A DNA stretch of 5,081 nucleotides from Candidatus Microgenomates bacterium (GCA_016782545.1 JADHYG010000070.1:1-5081); one strand, 5' to 3'. Numbered from the stretch's first letter, positions 1-5,081 are shown. Made by a program: numbers and translations. Notes: generated by a model from the letters alone, not told the origin.

Positions 1-407
1 CGCACCTCTGCGCTTATTTTCCCGTTGTTAATCCTCAAAAAACGCAGATGTTTTTGGTGCATCATCGAAAATCAGGTTTGTGGCTACCAACTGGCGGTCA
101 TGTTGAAAAAGGGGAAAGTCTTGAAAAGACTGTTATTCGCGAACTTAAAGAAGAATTAGGGATATCTTGGAAAAAGAAGCTTAGGTCATTTTTCGTTAGT
201 CGCATCACCACAGTCGGTAAAACCGCCGGCCATGTTCATAATGATATTTGGTTTCTAGTTGAAATTGATCAAAAGGCAGGCCTTAATCCTGATAAAAAAG
301 AGTTTTTTAATTGGGGTTGGTTTGAGTTTGACAAGGCCGCTTTTAAATCCGCCGAGCCAAATATCAAGAGGGCAATTAAGAAGATTAATAGTAAAATTTT
401 GTGTTAA
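1..407 (+). CDS. Nudix hydrolase, 5' end missing
   Basis: Nudix enzymes hydrolyse nucleoside diphosphates linked to another moiety, using a divalent metal. The complete Nudix box GX5EX7REUXEEXGU lies at bases 96-164: G, five residues, E, seven residues, then RELKEELGI. Just before it is the LWLPTGGHVE stretch typical of MutT-like members. The C-terminal part (HNDIWFLVE, then a KEFFNWGWFEFD segment) matches the usual end of these roughly 140-residue proteins. The frame stays open upstream of the ATG at base 48 to the window edge and encodes HLCAYFPVVNPQKTQ, which looks like the normal first beta strand. The ATG at 48 is therefore probably internal and the true start lies before the window. The stop is TAA at 405-407, ten bases before the transporter gene, which suggests co-transcription. 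The exact substrate cannot be told from sequence. Confidence 0.93.
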   Translation, partial: HLCAYFPVVNPQKTQMFLVHHRKSGLWLPTGGHVEKGESLEKTVIRELKEELGISWKKKLRSFFVSRITTVGKTAGHVHNDIWFLVEIDQKAGLNPDKKEFFNWGWFEFDKAAFKSAEPNIKRAIKKINSKILC

Positions 408-417
408 GATTGAAAAT

Positions 418-1269
418 ATGACTTGGCAGGTTTTGATTTTAATCAGTGTTGTTTTGTATTCAGTGGCGACTTTGCTGCAGAGGGTGCTTTTAAAAGAAGA
501 AAAAAGTGACCCAATGACTTATTTGGTTTTCTTTCAGGTTTCCACGGGATTAATGCTTGGAGTATTTGGTTTGCTTTTTAAGCAATTGTCTTTTCCTGAT
601 CTTAAGCCTTTACTGCCCAATCTTTTTTTAATGATGGTTCTTAATGGTATTGGCGCTATTTCTCAATTTAAAGCTTTAAAATATGTTGAAGCCTCAAGAT
701 ATGCAGTTATTTTTTCTGCTCGGGTTTTTGTGACTATTTTGGCTTCCAGCTTCATTCTTAAAGAAGGCTTATCAGTCATGCAATGGCTGGGAACGCTTTT
801 AATTGTCGCTGGAGTGACTTTGGTTAATATTAAATCGACCAGATTGTCTTTTTCCAAAAAAGAAGGCTTGGCTTTACTTTCAGCGGTTGTTTTTGGTTTA
901 AGCAATACTAATGACCGTTTCTTACTAAAATCATTTAAGGTTTACCCTTATATTTTTTTAGGCTATATCTTGCCTGCCTTTTTTGTTGTGATGCTTAACC
1001 CCTACACGATTAGAAAAATGAAGGTATTTTTAAAATGGCAGTTGCTTAAGAAATTATTATTATTTTCTGTTCTTTTTGTGATTTCAGGTTTAGCCTTTTT
1101 TTCTGCTCTCCAATTGGTAGACAATTCATCAAAAGTGATTGTTATTAATTTAACACCGGTTATTCTGACTGTTCTATTAGCGGTTGTCTTTTTAAAGGAA
1201 CGAGATAATTTGCTGGAAAAGATTCTAGGAGCAGTTTTGAGTTTTATTGGCTTGCTTTTGGTGAGTTAA
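418..1269 (+). CDS. EamA/DMT-family membrane transporter
   Basis: This is a predicted inner-membrane permease of the drug/metabolite transporter superfamily, 283 residues, the normal size for a ten-helix protein with two EamA repeats. Hydrophobic segments lie near residues 3-21, 35-54, 65-82, 95-113, 120-137, 149-166, 177-193, 212-230, 238-258 and 265-282. Repeat 1 ends with the typical pattern ALKYVEASRYAVIFS, then a long helix, then LKEGLS and a final helix. Repeat 2 repeats this with ALQLVDNSSKVIVINLTP and FLKERDN. Known family members export amino acids, metabolites or drugs, but the substrate here cannot be predicted. I chose the ATG at 418. The frame is open back to base 259, but that stretch overlaps the Nudix gene and adds a charged, non-membrane N-terminus. 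There is no clear ribosome binding site. The gap to the Nudix gene is 10 bases and to the next gene 4 bases. Confidence 0.9.
   Translation: MTWQVLILISVVLYSVATLLQRVLLKEEKSDPMTYLVFFQVSTGLMLGVFGLLFKQLSFPDLKPLLPNLFLMMVLNGIGAISQFKALKYVEASRYAVIFSARVFVTILASSFILKEGLSVMQWLGTLLIVAGVTLVNIKSTRLSFSKKEGLALLSAVVFGLSNTNDRFLLKSFKVYPYIFLGYILPAFFVVMLNPYTIRKMKVFLKWQLLKKLLLFSVLFVISGLAFFSALQLVDNSSKVIVINLTPVILTVLLAVVFLKERDNLLEKILGAVLSFIGLLLVS
1260..1265 (+). promoter_or_regulatory. Possible Shine-Dalgarno site for the epimerase-like gene
   Basis: GGTGAG lies in the last codons of the transporter gene, 8 bases before the ATG at 1274. GGTGA is complementary to the part of the 16S rRNA tail next to the CCTCC core. 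It is a partial match only, but it is among the better ribosome-site candidates in this window. Confidence 0.35.
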
Positions 1270-1273
1270 AAAT

Positions 1274-2008
1274 ATGAAAATTCTTGTTACCGGACACAAA
1301 GGTTATTTAGGAAGAGAATTTATTAAAAGACATGGTAAAGACTATGAGGTGGTTGGTTTTGATTTAGTAGATGGAAATGACTTGCTTGATTATGAAAGAC
1401 TTGCAGGCAAGATAAAAGGGTGTGAGCAAGTAGTTCATCTAGCCGCAATTCCTGCCCCCGTAGAGGGCAAGTCCATAGAAGATTATTTTGACAATAATGT
1501 CAGAGCGACATTTAATGTGGCTAAAGCCGCCTACGAAAATCGCTTAAAAAGAATTATTTATGCTAGTTCTACTACTTATTATGGAATAGAAAGAGGCATT
1601 CCCTTCAGCACTCCTATCAAAGAAGATCAGAAAATTGTCTCTCAATATATTCAAGTTGATCAACTATCCTGCCGAGAAGTAGATCTTTCTTATCACGTCA
1701 GCAAAGTCATGGCTGAGCAGGTTATGGCCTGGCACGGACTAAATAAAAAGATTCAGACAGTTGTTCTAAGATTCGGGCCAATCAATAAAGTGTTTTTGGG
1801 AACGAGCGTAAGTATTAATAATGCTGTCCAGGCAATCAAATTGGCGCTAGATTATGAGGATGAGTTATGGTATGAAGCTTTTAGCATTGTCGATGATCTT
1901 GAGCACATTAGCAATTTAAAAGCAAGAAAGATTTTAGGTTATAAGCCAGAAAAACCAAACTATTCTCAAGACCAAATTCATTCTTTGTTGGATGAGAGAG
2001 AAATCTAA
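1274..2008 (+). CDS. NAD-dependent epimerase/dehydratase-family protein, short form
   Basis: This is an extended-SDR Rossmann protein of 244 residues that probably acts on a sugar or sugar nucleotide. The N-terminal dinucleotide motif is TGHKGYLG (Gly7, Gly10, Gly13). The second strand ends GFDL with Asp30, which favours NAD over NADP. The HLAA motif (55-58), the active-site serine/threonine region ASSTTYYG (97-104) and the catalytic pair Tyr140-x3-Lys144 in SYHVSK are all present. RFGPIN (167-171) is the usual turn after strand six. Most UDP-sugar epimerases have about 310 residues. The C-terminal substrate domain here is much shorter, ending in a KILGYKPEKPNYS segment, which is closer to uronate-dehydrogenase-like members of about 265 residues. 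The call of a specific reaction is therefore withheld. It starts 4 bases after the transporter stop. Confidence 0.88.
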   Translation: MKILVTGHKGYLGREFIKRHGKDYEVVGFDLVDGNDLLDYERLAGKIKGCEQVVHLAAIPAPVEGKSIEDYFDNNVRATFNVAKAAYENRLKRIIYASSTTYYGIERGIPFSTPIKEDQKIVSQYIQVDQLSCREVDLSYHVSKVMAEQVMAWHGLNKKIQTVVLRFGPINKVFLGTSVSINNAVQAIKLALDYEDELWYEAFSIVDDLEHISNLKARKILGYKPEKPNYSQDQIHSLLDEREI

Positions 2009-2080
2009 TAGATTTCTTGATCAACGGCCGTCGTCAAAAACGTTAAGGTAAAATTAAAATAATTTTTTTCATACAGTCAG

Positions 2081-2109
2081 TTGTAATAAAATTTTTTATT
2101 TGCTATATT
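2081..2109 (+). promoter_or_regulatory. Sigma70-type promoter with extended -10 for the SDR-cupin pair
   Basis: A -35-like TTGTAA (2081-2086, four of six consensus bases) and a -10 TATATT (2104-2109, five of six) are separated by exactly 17 bases. The -10 is preceded by TGC (2101-2103), the extended -10 element. Transcription would begin near 2116, giving a leader of about 26 bases before the ATG at 2142. It lies in the 133-base gap between the epimerase-like gene and the SDR gene, where a new transcription unit would be expected. Confidence 0.6.
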
Positions 2110-2141
2110 AAGGAAAATTTATTAATTTAAAAGATAAAACT

Positions 2142-2939
2142 ATGAGTATTAAAAACAAAGTTGCATTAGTTACTGGTGACGCCATGGGATATAAGGAAGG
2201 TGGTTCTTCTATAGGCGGAGCGATAGCTATTCGGCTTGCAAAGGACGGGTTTAAAGTTGTTGTCGTGGACCTTCTGAAAATGGGGCAAAGAACAGTAGAA
2301 ATAATTAAAGAAAAGGGCGGTGAAGCTACTTTTATAAGAGCAAACGTTACTAATACAACAGAAGCAAAAAACATTATAAAGACTGCAGAAACAGAGTTTG
2401 GCGGTCTTAATTGCTTGGTAAATTGTGTGGCTCGATACAGCAAGGGCATGGCAAAAAATGTAGCGAAAATTTCAGAAGACGAGTGGAGAAAGACTCTTGA
2501 CGTTAATCTTGGCGGTTATTTTAAGATGGCCAAATACTCAATTCCACTAATATTGAAATCAGGCGGCGGTACAATTATCAATATTTCTTCCATGGCTTCT
2601 TTTTCGGCACTGCCTGATTTTAGTGTCTATTCTGTTTCTAAAGGGGCAATAGATGGTTTAACAAGATCACTTGCAGTTGATTTTGCGCCGAAAATCAGAA
2701 CAAATGCCATTTGTCCGGGTTTTGTCAAAATCGCAAATTCACAAGGCAATCGCCCTCCCAGAGAGTTAAAAGAATGGTACGCCAGAATTGCCAAACAATA
2801 TCCAATGAAAAGAGTTTGTGAGGTTGAAGAAATCGCTAGTGTTGTTTCATTTTTAGCAAGTGATGATTCATCATATATCAATGGAGAAACAATAATGGTT
2901 GACGGTGGGAAATTTATTGCTGATCGTCATGAATTTTAA
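2142..2939 (+). CDS. Classical SDR-family oxidoreductase with enlarged glycine loop
   Basis: This is a 265-residue NAD(P)-dependent short-chain dehydrogenase of classical length. The first strand VALVTG leads into TG (11-12) and a glycine loop that reaches SIGGAIA only after an extra run, YKEGGSS (17-23). Asp43 at the end of the second strand (VVVVDL) points to NAD. The NNAG position reads NCVA (94-97). The catalytic residues are Asn122 in DVNLGG, the serine pair Ser149/Ser150 in INISSMAS, Tyr163 and Lys167 in YSVSK. CPGFV (191-195) and the C-terminal YINGETIMVDGG (245-256) are standard for the family, as in 3-oxoacyl-ACP or sugar-alcohol dehydrogenases. The substrate is not determinable. There is no clear Shine-Dalgarno sequence before the ATG. 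It is followed 48 bases later by a cupin gene and probably shares its transcript. Confidence 0.92.
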   Translation: MSIKNKVALVTGDAMGYKEGGSSIGGAIAIRLAKDGFKVVVVDLLKMGQRTVEIIKEKGGEATFIRANVTNTTEAKNIIKTAETEFGGLNCLVNCVARYSKGMAKNVAKISEDEWRKTLDVNLGGYFKMAKYSIPLILKSGGGTIINISSMASFSALPDFSVYSVSKGAIDGLTRSLAVDFAPKIRTNAICPGFVKIANSQGNRPPRELKEWYARIAKQYPMKRVCEVEEIASVVSFLASDDSSYINGETIMVDGGKFIADRHEF

Positions 2940-2987
2940 GTAAATGAAGTTAAACAATTCTTTAAAGGGTTAAGATCTTGAATAACG

Positions 2988-3335
2988 ATGGAATTTGTTA
3001 AGAAATCAAAAGCAAAAAAGTTTAAAAGCGTTCCTTCAACTACTGTTTGGGAGTATGAGATGAAAGATGAGGAGATTAATGGCGCCATTGCCAAGATTAA
3101 TGGCCGGTATCCGGAAAAAGGAAGAGTGGTTAATGAGGAATCGAAAGAATTAGTTTTTGTTCTTGAAGGAAAGGGAAGATTGGTAATTGAGGGAAAAGAG
3201 ATTCAGTTTCAAAAAGGCGATTTTTTGTTAATCCTGCCTGGGGAAAGATATTTTTGGCAAGGAAAAATGAAAATCTTTATGGCCAATACGCCAAAATGGA
3301 AACCAGATCAGCACAAGTTTGTCAATAGCTTATAG
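2988..3335 (+). CDS. Small cupin-domain protein without metal-binding histidines
   Basis: This is a single-domain beta-barrel protein of 115 residues. The cupin core is visible: a KELVFVLEGKGRLVIEGKEI stretch (53-72), then FQKGDFLLILPGERYFWQG (74-92), which correspond to the two conserved cupin motifs. In motif 1 the expected HxH is replaced by residues around VNEESKE (48-54). In motif 2 the expected histidine position falls in ERYFW (86-90). The metal site is therefore probably absent or altered. The TPKWKPDQHK tail (101-110) resembles that of other small cupins lacking the HxH motif. Possible roles are sugar or metabolite binding or non-metal isomerisation; none is proven. The preceding SDR gene is 48 bases upstream with no obvious terminator between, suggesting a joint operon. 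AAAGGG at 2964-2969 is too far from the ATG to be a good ribosome site. Confidence 0.82.
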   Translation: MEFVKKSKAKKFKSVPSTTVWEYEMKDEEINGAIAKINGRYPEKGRVVNEESKELVFVLEGKGRLVIEGKEIQFQKGDFLLILPGERYFWQGKMKIFMANTPKWKPDQHKFVNSL

Positions 3336-3399
3336 CAAGTTTTTGATATAACTACCTCGTTCTGTCACCAAAAAACTCCTCCTTTTTGCCATTATAGGA

Positions 3400-3405
3400 T
3401 ATAAT
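3400..3405 (+). promoter_or_regulatory. Consensus -10 box before the kinase-like gene
   Basis: A perfect TATAAT lies in a 100-base gap after the cupin gene. No good -35 is found 16-18 bases upstream; that position reads CTCCTCC-like sequence. A TTGCCA at 3386-3391 is too close to serve this box. If used, transcription would begin near 3412, about 11 bases before the hairpin at 3423-3446. The flanks are A/T runs (ATATAATATAAGATATAAA), so a chance match is possible. Confidence 0.4.
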
Positions 3406-3422
3406 ATAAGATATAAAAATTT

Positions 3423-3446
3423 CCCTCCAATTTTCATGTTGGGGGG
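3423..3446 (+). promoter_or_regulatory. Hairpin across the translation start of the kinase-like gene
   Basis: CCCTCCAA (3423-3430) can pair with TTGGGGGG (3439-3446), giving eight base pairs, one of them G-U, around an eight-base loop TTTTCATG. The loop contains the ATG at 3436. The right arm is a run of six G, the only purine-rich ribosome-binding candidate here, lying 7 bases before TTG 3454 and 16 bases before ATG 3463. No T-run follows, so it is not an intrinsic terminator. A role in translation control is inference. Confidence 0.4.
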
Positions 3447-4296
3447 TATCTCATTGCCTTTTATGGTAGAACAAAGACCAAGTCTGCGAAGATTAGCCAT
3501 TCGCGCTGGAGATATCGTCTGTACTTCCCCGTTGGAGCGTGGTCAAGGAAGGCCTTTTGAACTTATGAAGGCCTTAATCCATCCAAGAACTCCAAAAGGG
3601 GCAAGGCTTAAGGATGGAATGCACTTGGCGGGCTCTGTTATTCCTGGCTTTGAGAGATTTTGTGCGAGACTTCTTACTTCAGTTGACAAGTTTCCCCTTT
3701 ATCCAACTAAGTTGGAATTACTTGACTATGGTGGAGGAAATACTGTTTTTTTAGCAGAAACAATGGGCATGAAGAGAGTACTCAGAGTTAATCGTGAATC
3801 TATAGGGTTGCCAAAGAGAGAGCTTTTAGCAAAAGTTCAAGAAGTGAGGCAAGTTTATAGAACAATCCAGTCTTGCTATTCTGATATTCCTGGATTGGTA
3901 CTTGATGAAGAATTTTTTATCGCTCATGGTCACCTTCTGGGAATGTCTGCGCTCGTCACCAGCCAGCCATATTTAGAAGGAGAGATAAAGTGTTTTTTTA
4001 ATGATTATTCAGAAAAAGAGCTGCTTAGTTTAATGGCTGAAGATACTAATTTAAGAAAGACTTTTTCTCTTTTTGCCGATAAATTATTGCACGTATATTC
4101 AGAGACTGGTAGTTGTGTAGATATCTTGGGAAGCAAGAATCTTGCAATCGTGGAAGAAGATGATCAGCATCGCTTGGTCCTTTTGGACACCCATCTTATT
4201 TATGACCCGCAAATTTTAGCAGAGCGTCCTCTTGATACAACATTAAGATTAATGGACCATATTGAGTATATTGAAAAGCTATCTAGCAGTATTTAA
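3436..4296 (+). CDS. Unrecognised protein, possible divergent kinase/phosphotransferase fold
   Basis: I do not recognise the family. The product has up to 286 residues, is soluble, and has no signal peptide or membrane helix. The first 90 or so residues are basic and match nothing known to me. From about residue 94 the pattern resembles a protein-kinase-like fold: LLDYGGGNTVFLAE (95-108) as a glycine-rich loop, KRVLRVNRES (113-122) as strand 3 with Arg117 where the ATP-binding lysine would be, and a charged helix (127-145). TSQPYLEGE (175-183) could be the hinge. VDILGSKNLAIV (228-239) could hold the catalytic-loop Asp229 and Asn235, and LVLLDTHLI (247-255) the metal-binding Asp251. The Asp-Asn distance is one residue longer than in HRDxxxxN kinases. 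The start is uncertain: ATG 3436, TTG 3454 (7 bases after GGGGGG) or ATG 3463. The gene lies alone between two promoter-like boxes, 37 bases before the next gene. Confidence 0.8.
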   Translation: MLGGISLPFMVEQRPSLRRLAIRAGDIVCTSPLERGQGRPFELMKALIHPRTPKGARLKDGMHLAGSVIPGFERFCARLLTSVDKFPLYPTKLELLDYGGGNTVFLAETMGMKRVLRVNRESIGLPKRELLAKVQEVRQVYRTIQSCYSDIPGLVLDEEFFIAHGHLLGMSALVTSQPYLEGEIKCFFNDYSEKELLSLMAEDTNLRKTFSLFADKLLHVYSETGSCVDILGSKNLAIVEEDDQHRLVLLDTHLIYDPQILAERPLDTTLRLMDHIEYIEKLSSSI

Positions 4297-4298
4297 AT

Positions 4299-4327
4299 AT
4301 GTCATTTCCCCCAAAATTTGCTAAAAT
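4299..4327 (+). promoter_or_regulatory. Extended -10 promoter placed for a leaderless transcript
   Basis: TGC-TAAAAT occupies 4319-4327 (five of six -10 consensus bases plus the TG extension). ATGTCA at 4299-4304 matches TTGACA at four of six positions with a 17-base spacer. Only six bases separate the -10 box from the ATG at 4334, so transcription would start at or next to the start codon. The motif TGCTAAAATTAAA recurs at 4749-4761. Confidence 0.5.
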
Positions 4328-4333
4328 TAAAAA

Positions 4334-4714
4334 ATGAAAATATTTATTTCTTACAAATTCCGTGGTGTTGATAAGGCTGATTTAAGAAAAAAATTAGAAC
4401 AGCTTTCTTCTATTTTAGAAAATAATGGTGATCAGACTTTTATTTATTTTCGCGATGGCAAGAATTGGGAAGAAAAAAATTATCCTCCAAAAAAGGCCTT
4501 TCGAGAAACCTTTGCGGCGATTAAAAAATGCGATGCGCTTTTAGCTTTTGTAGAGCACCCAGAAAAAAGCGAAGGCATGCTTTTAGAACTTGGTTATGCC
4601 AAGGCTTTGGATAAAAAAATAATTTTACTGATTTCCCAAAATTGCTCTAAACCAGACTTAGAAGCTCTGGCTGATCAAGTGATTGAGTTTAATTGTCTCG
4701 AAAGATGTGAGTGA
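4334..4714 (+). CDS. Nucleoside 2-deoxyribosyltransferase-like protein
   Basis: This is a 126-residue cytosolic protein with the Rossmann-like fold of nucleoside 2-deoxyribosyltransferases and related N-glycosidases. These enzymes cleave or exchange the bond between base and (deoxy)ribose. The first strand is KIFISYKFRG (2-11). A helix follows (AFRETFAAIKKC, 55-66), then strand DALLAFVE (67-74). The key pattern SEGMLLELGYAKAL (79-92) corresponds to the family's D/S-x-G-x3-E-x-GYA site, with Glu85 as the probable nucleophile. KKIILLIS (94-101) is the last strand. The protein is a little shorter than usual (about 140-160). The same frame stays open for 17 codons past the TGA. A role in nucleotide salvage, nucleotide clean-up or a TIR-like NAD/nucleotide hydrolase role is possible; the substrate is unknown. 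No Shine-Dalgarno site is present. Confidence 0.75.
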   Translation: MKIFISYKFRGVDKADLRKKLEQLSSILENNGDQTFIYFRDGKNWEEKNYPPKKAFRETFAAIKKCDALLAFVEHPEKSEGMLLELGYAKALDKKIILLISQNCSKPDLEALADQVIEFNCLERCE

Positions 4715-4732
4715 GAAATTAAAGCTTTAAAA

Positions 4733-4757
4733 TCGACATACGATCGTGTGCTAAAAT
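4733..4757 (+). promoter_or_regulatory. Putative promoter before the alkD-like gene
   Basis: TGC-TAAAAT at 4749-4757 is the same extended -10 as before the 4334 gene. TCGACA (4733-4738) matches the -35 consensus at five of six positions, but the spacer is only 13 bases, so the -10 may act mostly through its TG extension. Start of transcription would be near 4764, leaving a leader of about 54 bases before ATG 4818. Confidence 0.4.
4737..4750 (+). repeat. Palindrome in the promoter spacer, candidate operator
   Basis: CATACGATCGTGTG is an inverted repeat of two 7-base halves with one mismatched pair and a perfect 8-base core ACGATCGT (4740-4747). It lies immediately upstream of the -10 box TAAAAT (4752-4757) and touches the possible -35, where a bound repressor would block polymerase. 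No regulator gene is visible in the window. Confidence 0.35.
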
Positions 4758-4770
4758 TAAAGAATTAATT

Positions 4771-4790
4771 TTCTACAGTTCTACGTAGAG
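4771..4790 (+). repeat. Small inverted repeat in the alkD-like leader
   Basis: TTCTAC (4771-4776) can pair with GTAGAG (4785-4790), including one G-U pair, around an eight-base loop. The perfect palindrome CTACGTAG at 4781-4788 overlaps it. It lies in the predicted leader of the next gene. It is short and could be chance. Confidence 0.25.
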
Positions 4791-4817
4791 CAGGACAAAT
4801 CTTAAGATGAGCTAAAA

Positions 4818-5081
4818 ATGAGCAAAGACATTCAGACCACAGTTGAAGAATTTTTAAAAGTTCTAAAAAAGAGTGCCGATGAAAAGTATCGGAAAGGGAG
4901 TGTTGTTAGCACGCCTTCGAGCTTGAGGAAGCTTGGTGTTTCTGTTCCTATAAAGAGAAAAATTGCTCGAGAATGGCTTGAAGAAAATAGAGAGATGATC
5001 GAGGTTGACTTTTTGACTTTACTTAATACTCTTTTGCAACAGCCAATTTCTGAAATGCGTGGATTGGCTTTAGAGCTTTTA
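4818..5081 (+). CDS. AlkD-like DNA alkylation repair protein, 3' end missing
   Basis: An open frame from ATG 4818 runs 88 codons to the window end without a stop. The start EFLKVLKKSADEKYRKG (11-27), then LRKLGVSVPIKRKIAREW (36-53), then a helix pair LLNTLLQQPISEMRGLALELL (68-88) matches the beginning of the HEAT-like-repeat DNA alkylation repair family (AlkC/AlkD, PF08713). In that family GVxxPxxR is a conserved mark and each repeat is a helical hairpin. AlkD is a glycosylase that removes positively charged alkylated purines such as 3-methyladenine or 7-methylguanine. Family members have about 220-240 residues, so roughly 60 percent of the protein lies outside. The catalytic residues of the later repeats cannot be checked. 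An in-frame TAA at 4803 rules out a longer N-terminus. AAGATGAG (4804-4811) is a weak ribosome-site candidate. Confidence 0.8.
   Translation, partial: MSKDIQTTVEEFLKVLKKSADEKYRKGSVVSTPSSLRKLGVSVPIKRKIAREWLEENREMIEVDFLTLLNTLLQQPISEMRGLALELL

Noticed and set aside
402..410. TGTTAAGAT as an extended -10 seven bases before the EamA start
   Set aside because: It matches only four of six consensus bases, has no -35, and overlaps the Nudix stop; operon transcription explains the 10-base gap better.
259..417. Upstream extension of the transporter frame into the Nudix gene
   Set aside because: The 53 extra residues overlap a Nudix coding region in another frame and are charged, unlike an EamA N-terminus; ATG 418 gives the normal length.
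663..905. Minus-strand open frame inside the EamA gene
   Set aside because: It is fully covered by a well-supported membrane protein gene and its translation has no recognisable domain; it is a shadow frame.
2050..2069. AAAATTA/TAATTTT hairpin followed by T residues after the epimerase-like gene
   Set aside because: The stem contains only A-T pairs and is expected by chance in this AT-rich gap, so it is too weak to call a terminator.
2108..2449. Minus-strand open frame over the start of the SDR gene
   Set aside because: It overlaps clear SDR motifs on the plus strand and shows no family signature; it is a shadow frame.
2627..2881. Minus-strand open frame in the SDR C-terminal half
   Set aside because: It lies opposite the YSVSK and VDGG region of the SDR and has no independent support.
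3338..3387. AGTTTTTG...CAAAAAACT pairing with a later T5 run after the cupin gene
   Set aside because: The stem is A/T-rich, has a bulged base and a 23-base loop, and several bases separate it from the T run; not a convincing intrinsic terminator.
4712..4714. TGA read as glycine or tryptophan (alternative genetic code)
   Set aside because: No other gene here contains in-frame TGA, glycine uses GGN and tryptophan uses TGG, so a genome-wide recoding is not supported.

Overview
The window is AT-rich, densely packed and entirely plus-strand: eight protein-coding genes, two of them cut by the window edges, separated by short gaps. Small proteins, near-absence of classical Shine-Dalgarno sites, and promoter-like TGC-TAWAWT boxes very close to start codons suggest a small bacterial genome, possibly of the Patescibacteria/CPR type. 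That placement is inference from style, because no marker gene is present. The code looks standard: TAA, TAG and TGA all end reading frames and glycine is written with GGN. No RNA gene, insertion sequence, CRISPR array or origin was seen.

Bases 1-2008 form a tight cluster: a Nudix hydrolase lacking its first codons, an EamA-type ten-helix transporter 10 bases later, and a short extended-SDR sugar dehydrogenase/epimerase-like protein 4 bases after that. They are probably co-transcribed, but no shared pathway can be read from the sequence.

Bases 2009-3335 start with a 133-base gap holding the best promoter of the window (TTGTAA, 17 bases, TGC-TATATT). It drives a classical SDR oxidoreductase with an enlarged nucleotide-binding glycine loop, followed by a small cupin that lacks the usual metal-binding histidines. 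The two look like a two-gene operon.

Bases 3336-4296 hold a perfect TATAAT box, a GC-rich hairpin over the translation start, and a 286-codon gene of no recognised family. Its C-terminal two thirds reads like a divergent protein-kinase/aminoglycoside-phosphotransferase fold.

Bases 4297-5081 hold a small nucleoside 2-deoxyribosyltransferase-like protein whose -10 box sits only 6 bases before the ATG, as in leaderless genes. A leader with a palindrome and a copy of the same 13-base promoter motif follows, then the first 88 codons of an AlkD-like DNA alkylation repair protein cut by the window end.

The most notable items are the kinase-like gene with its start-site hairpin, the repeated extended -10 motif, and the palindrome in the alkD-like promoter. 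No complete new multi-gene system is evident.
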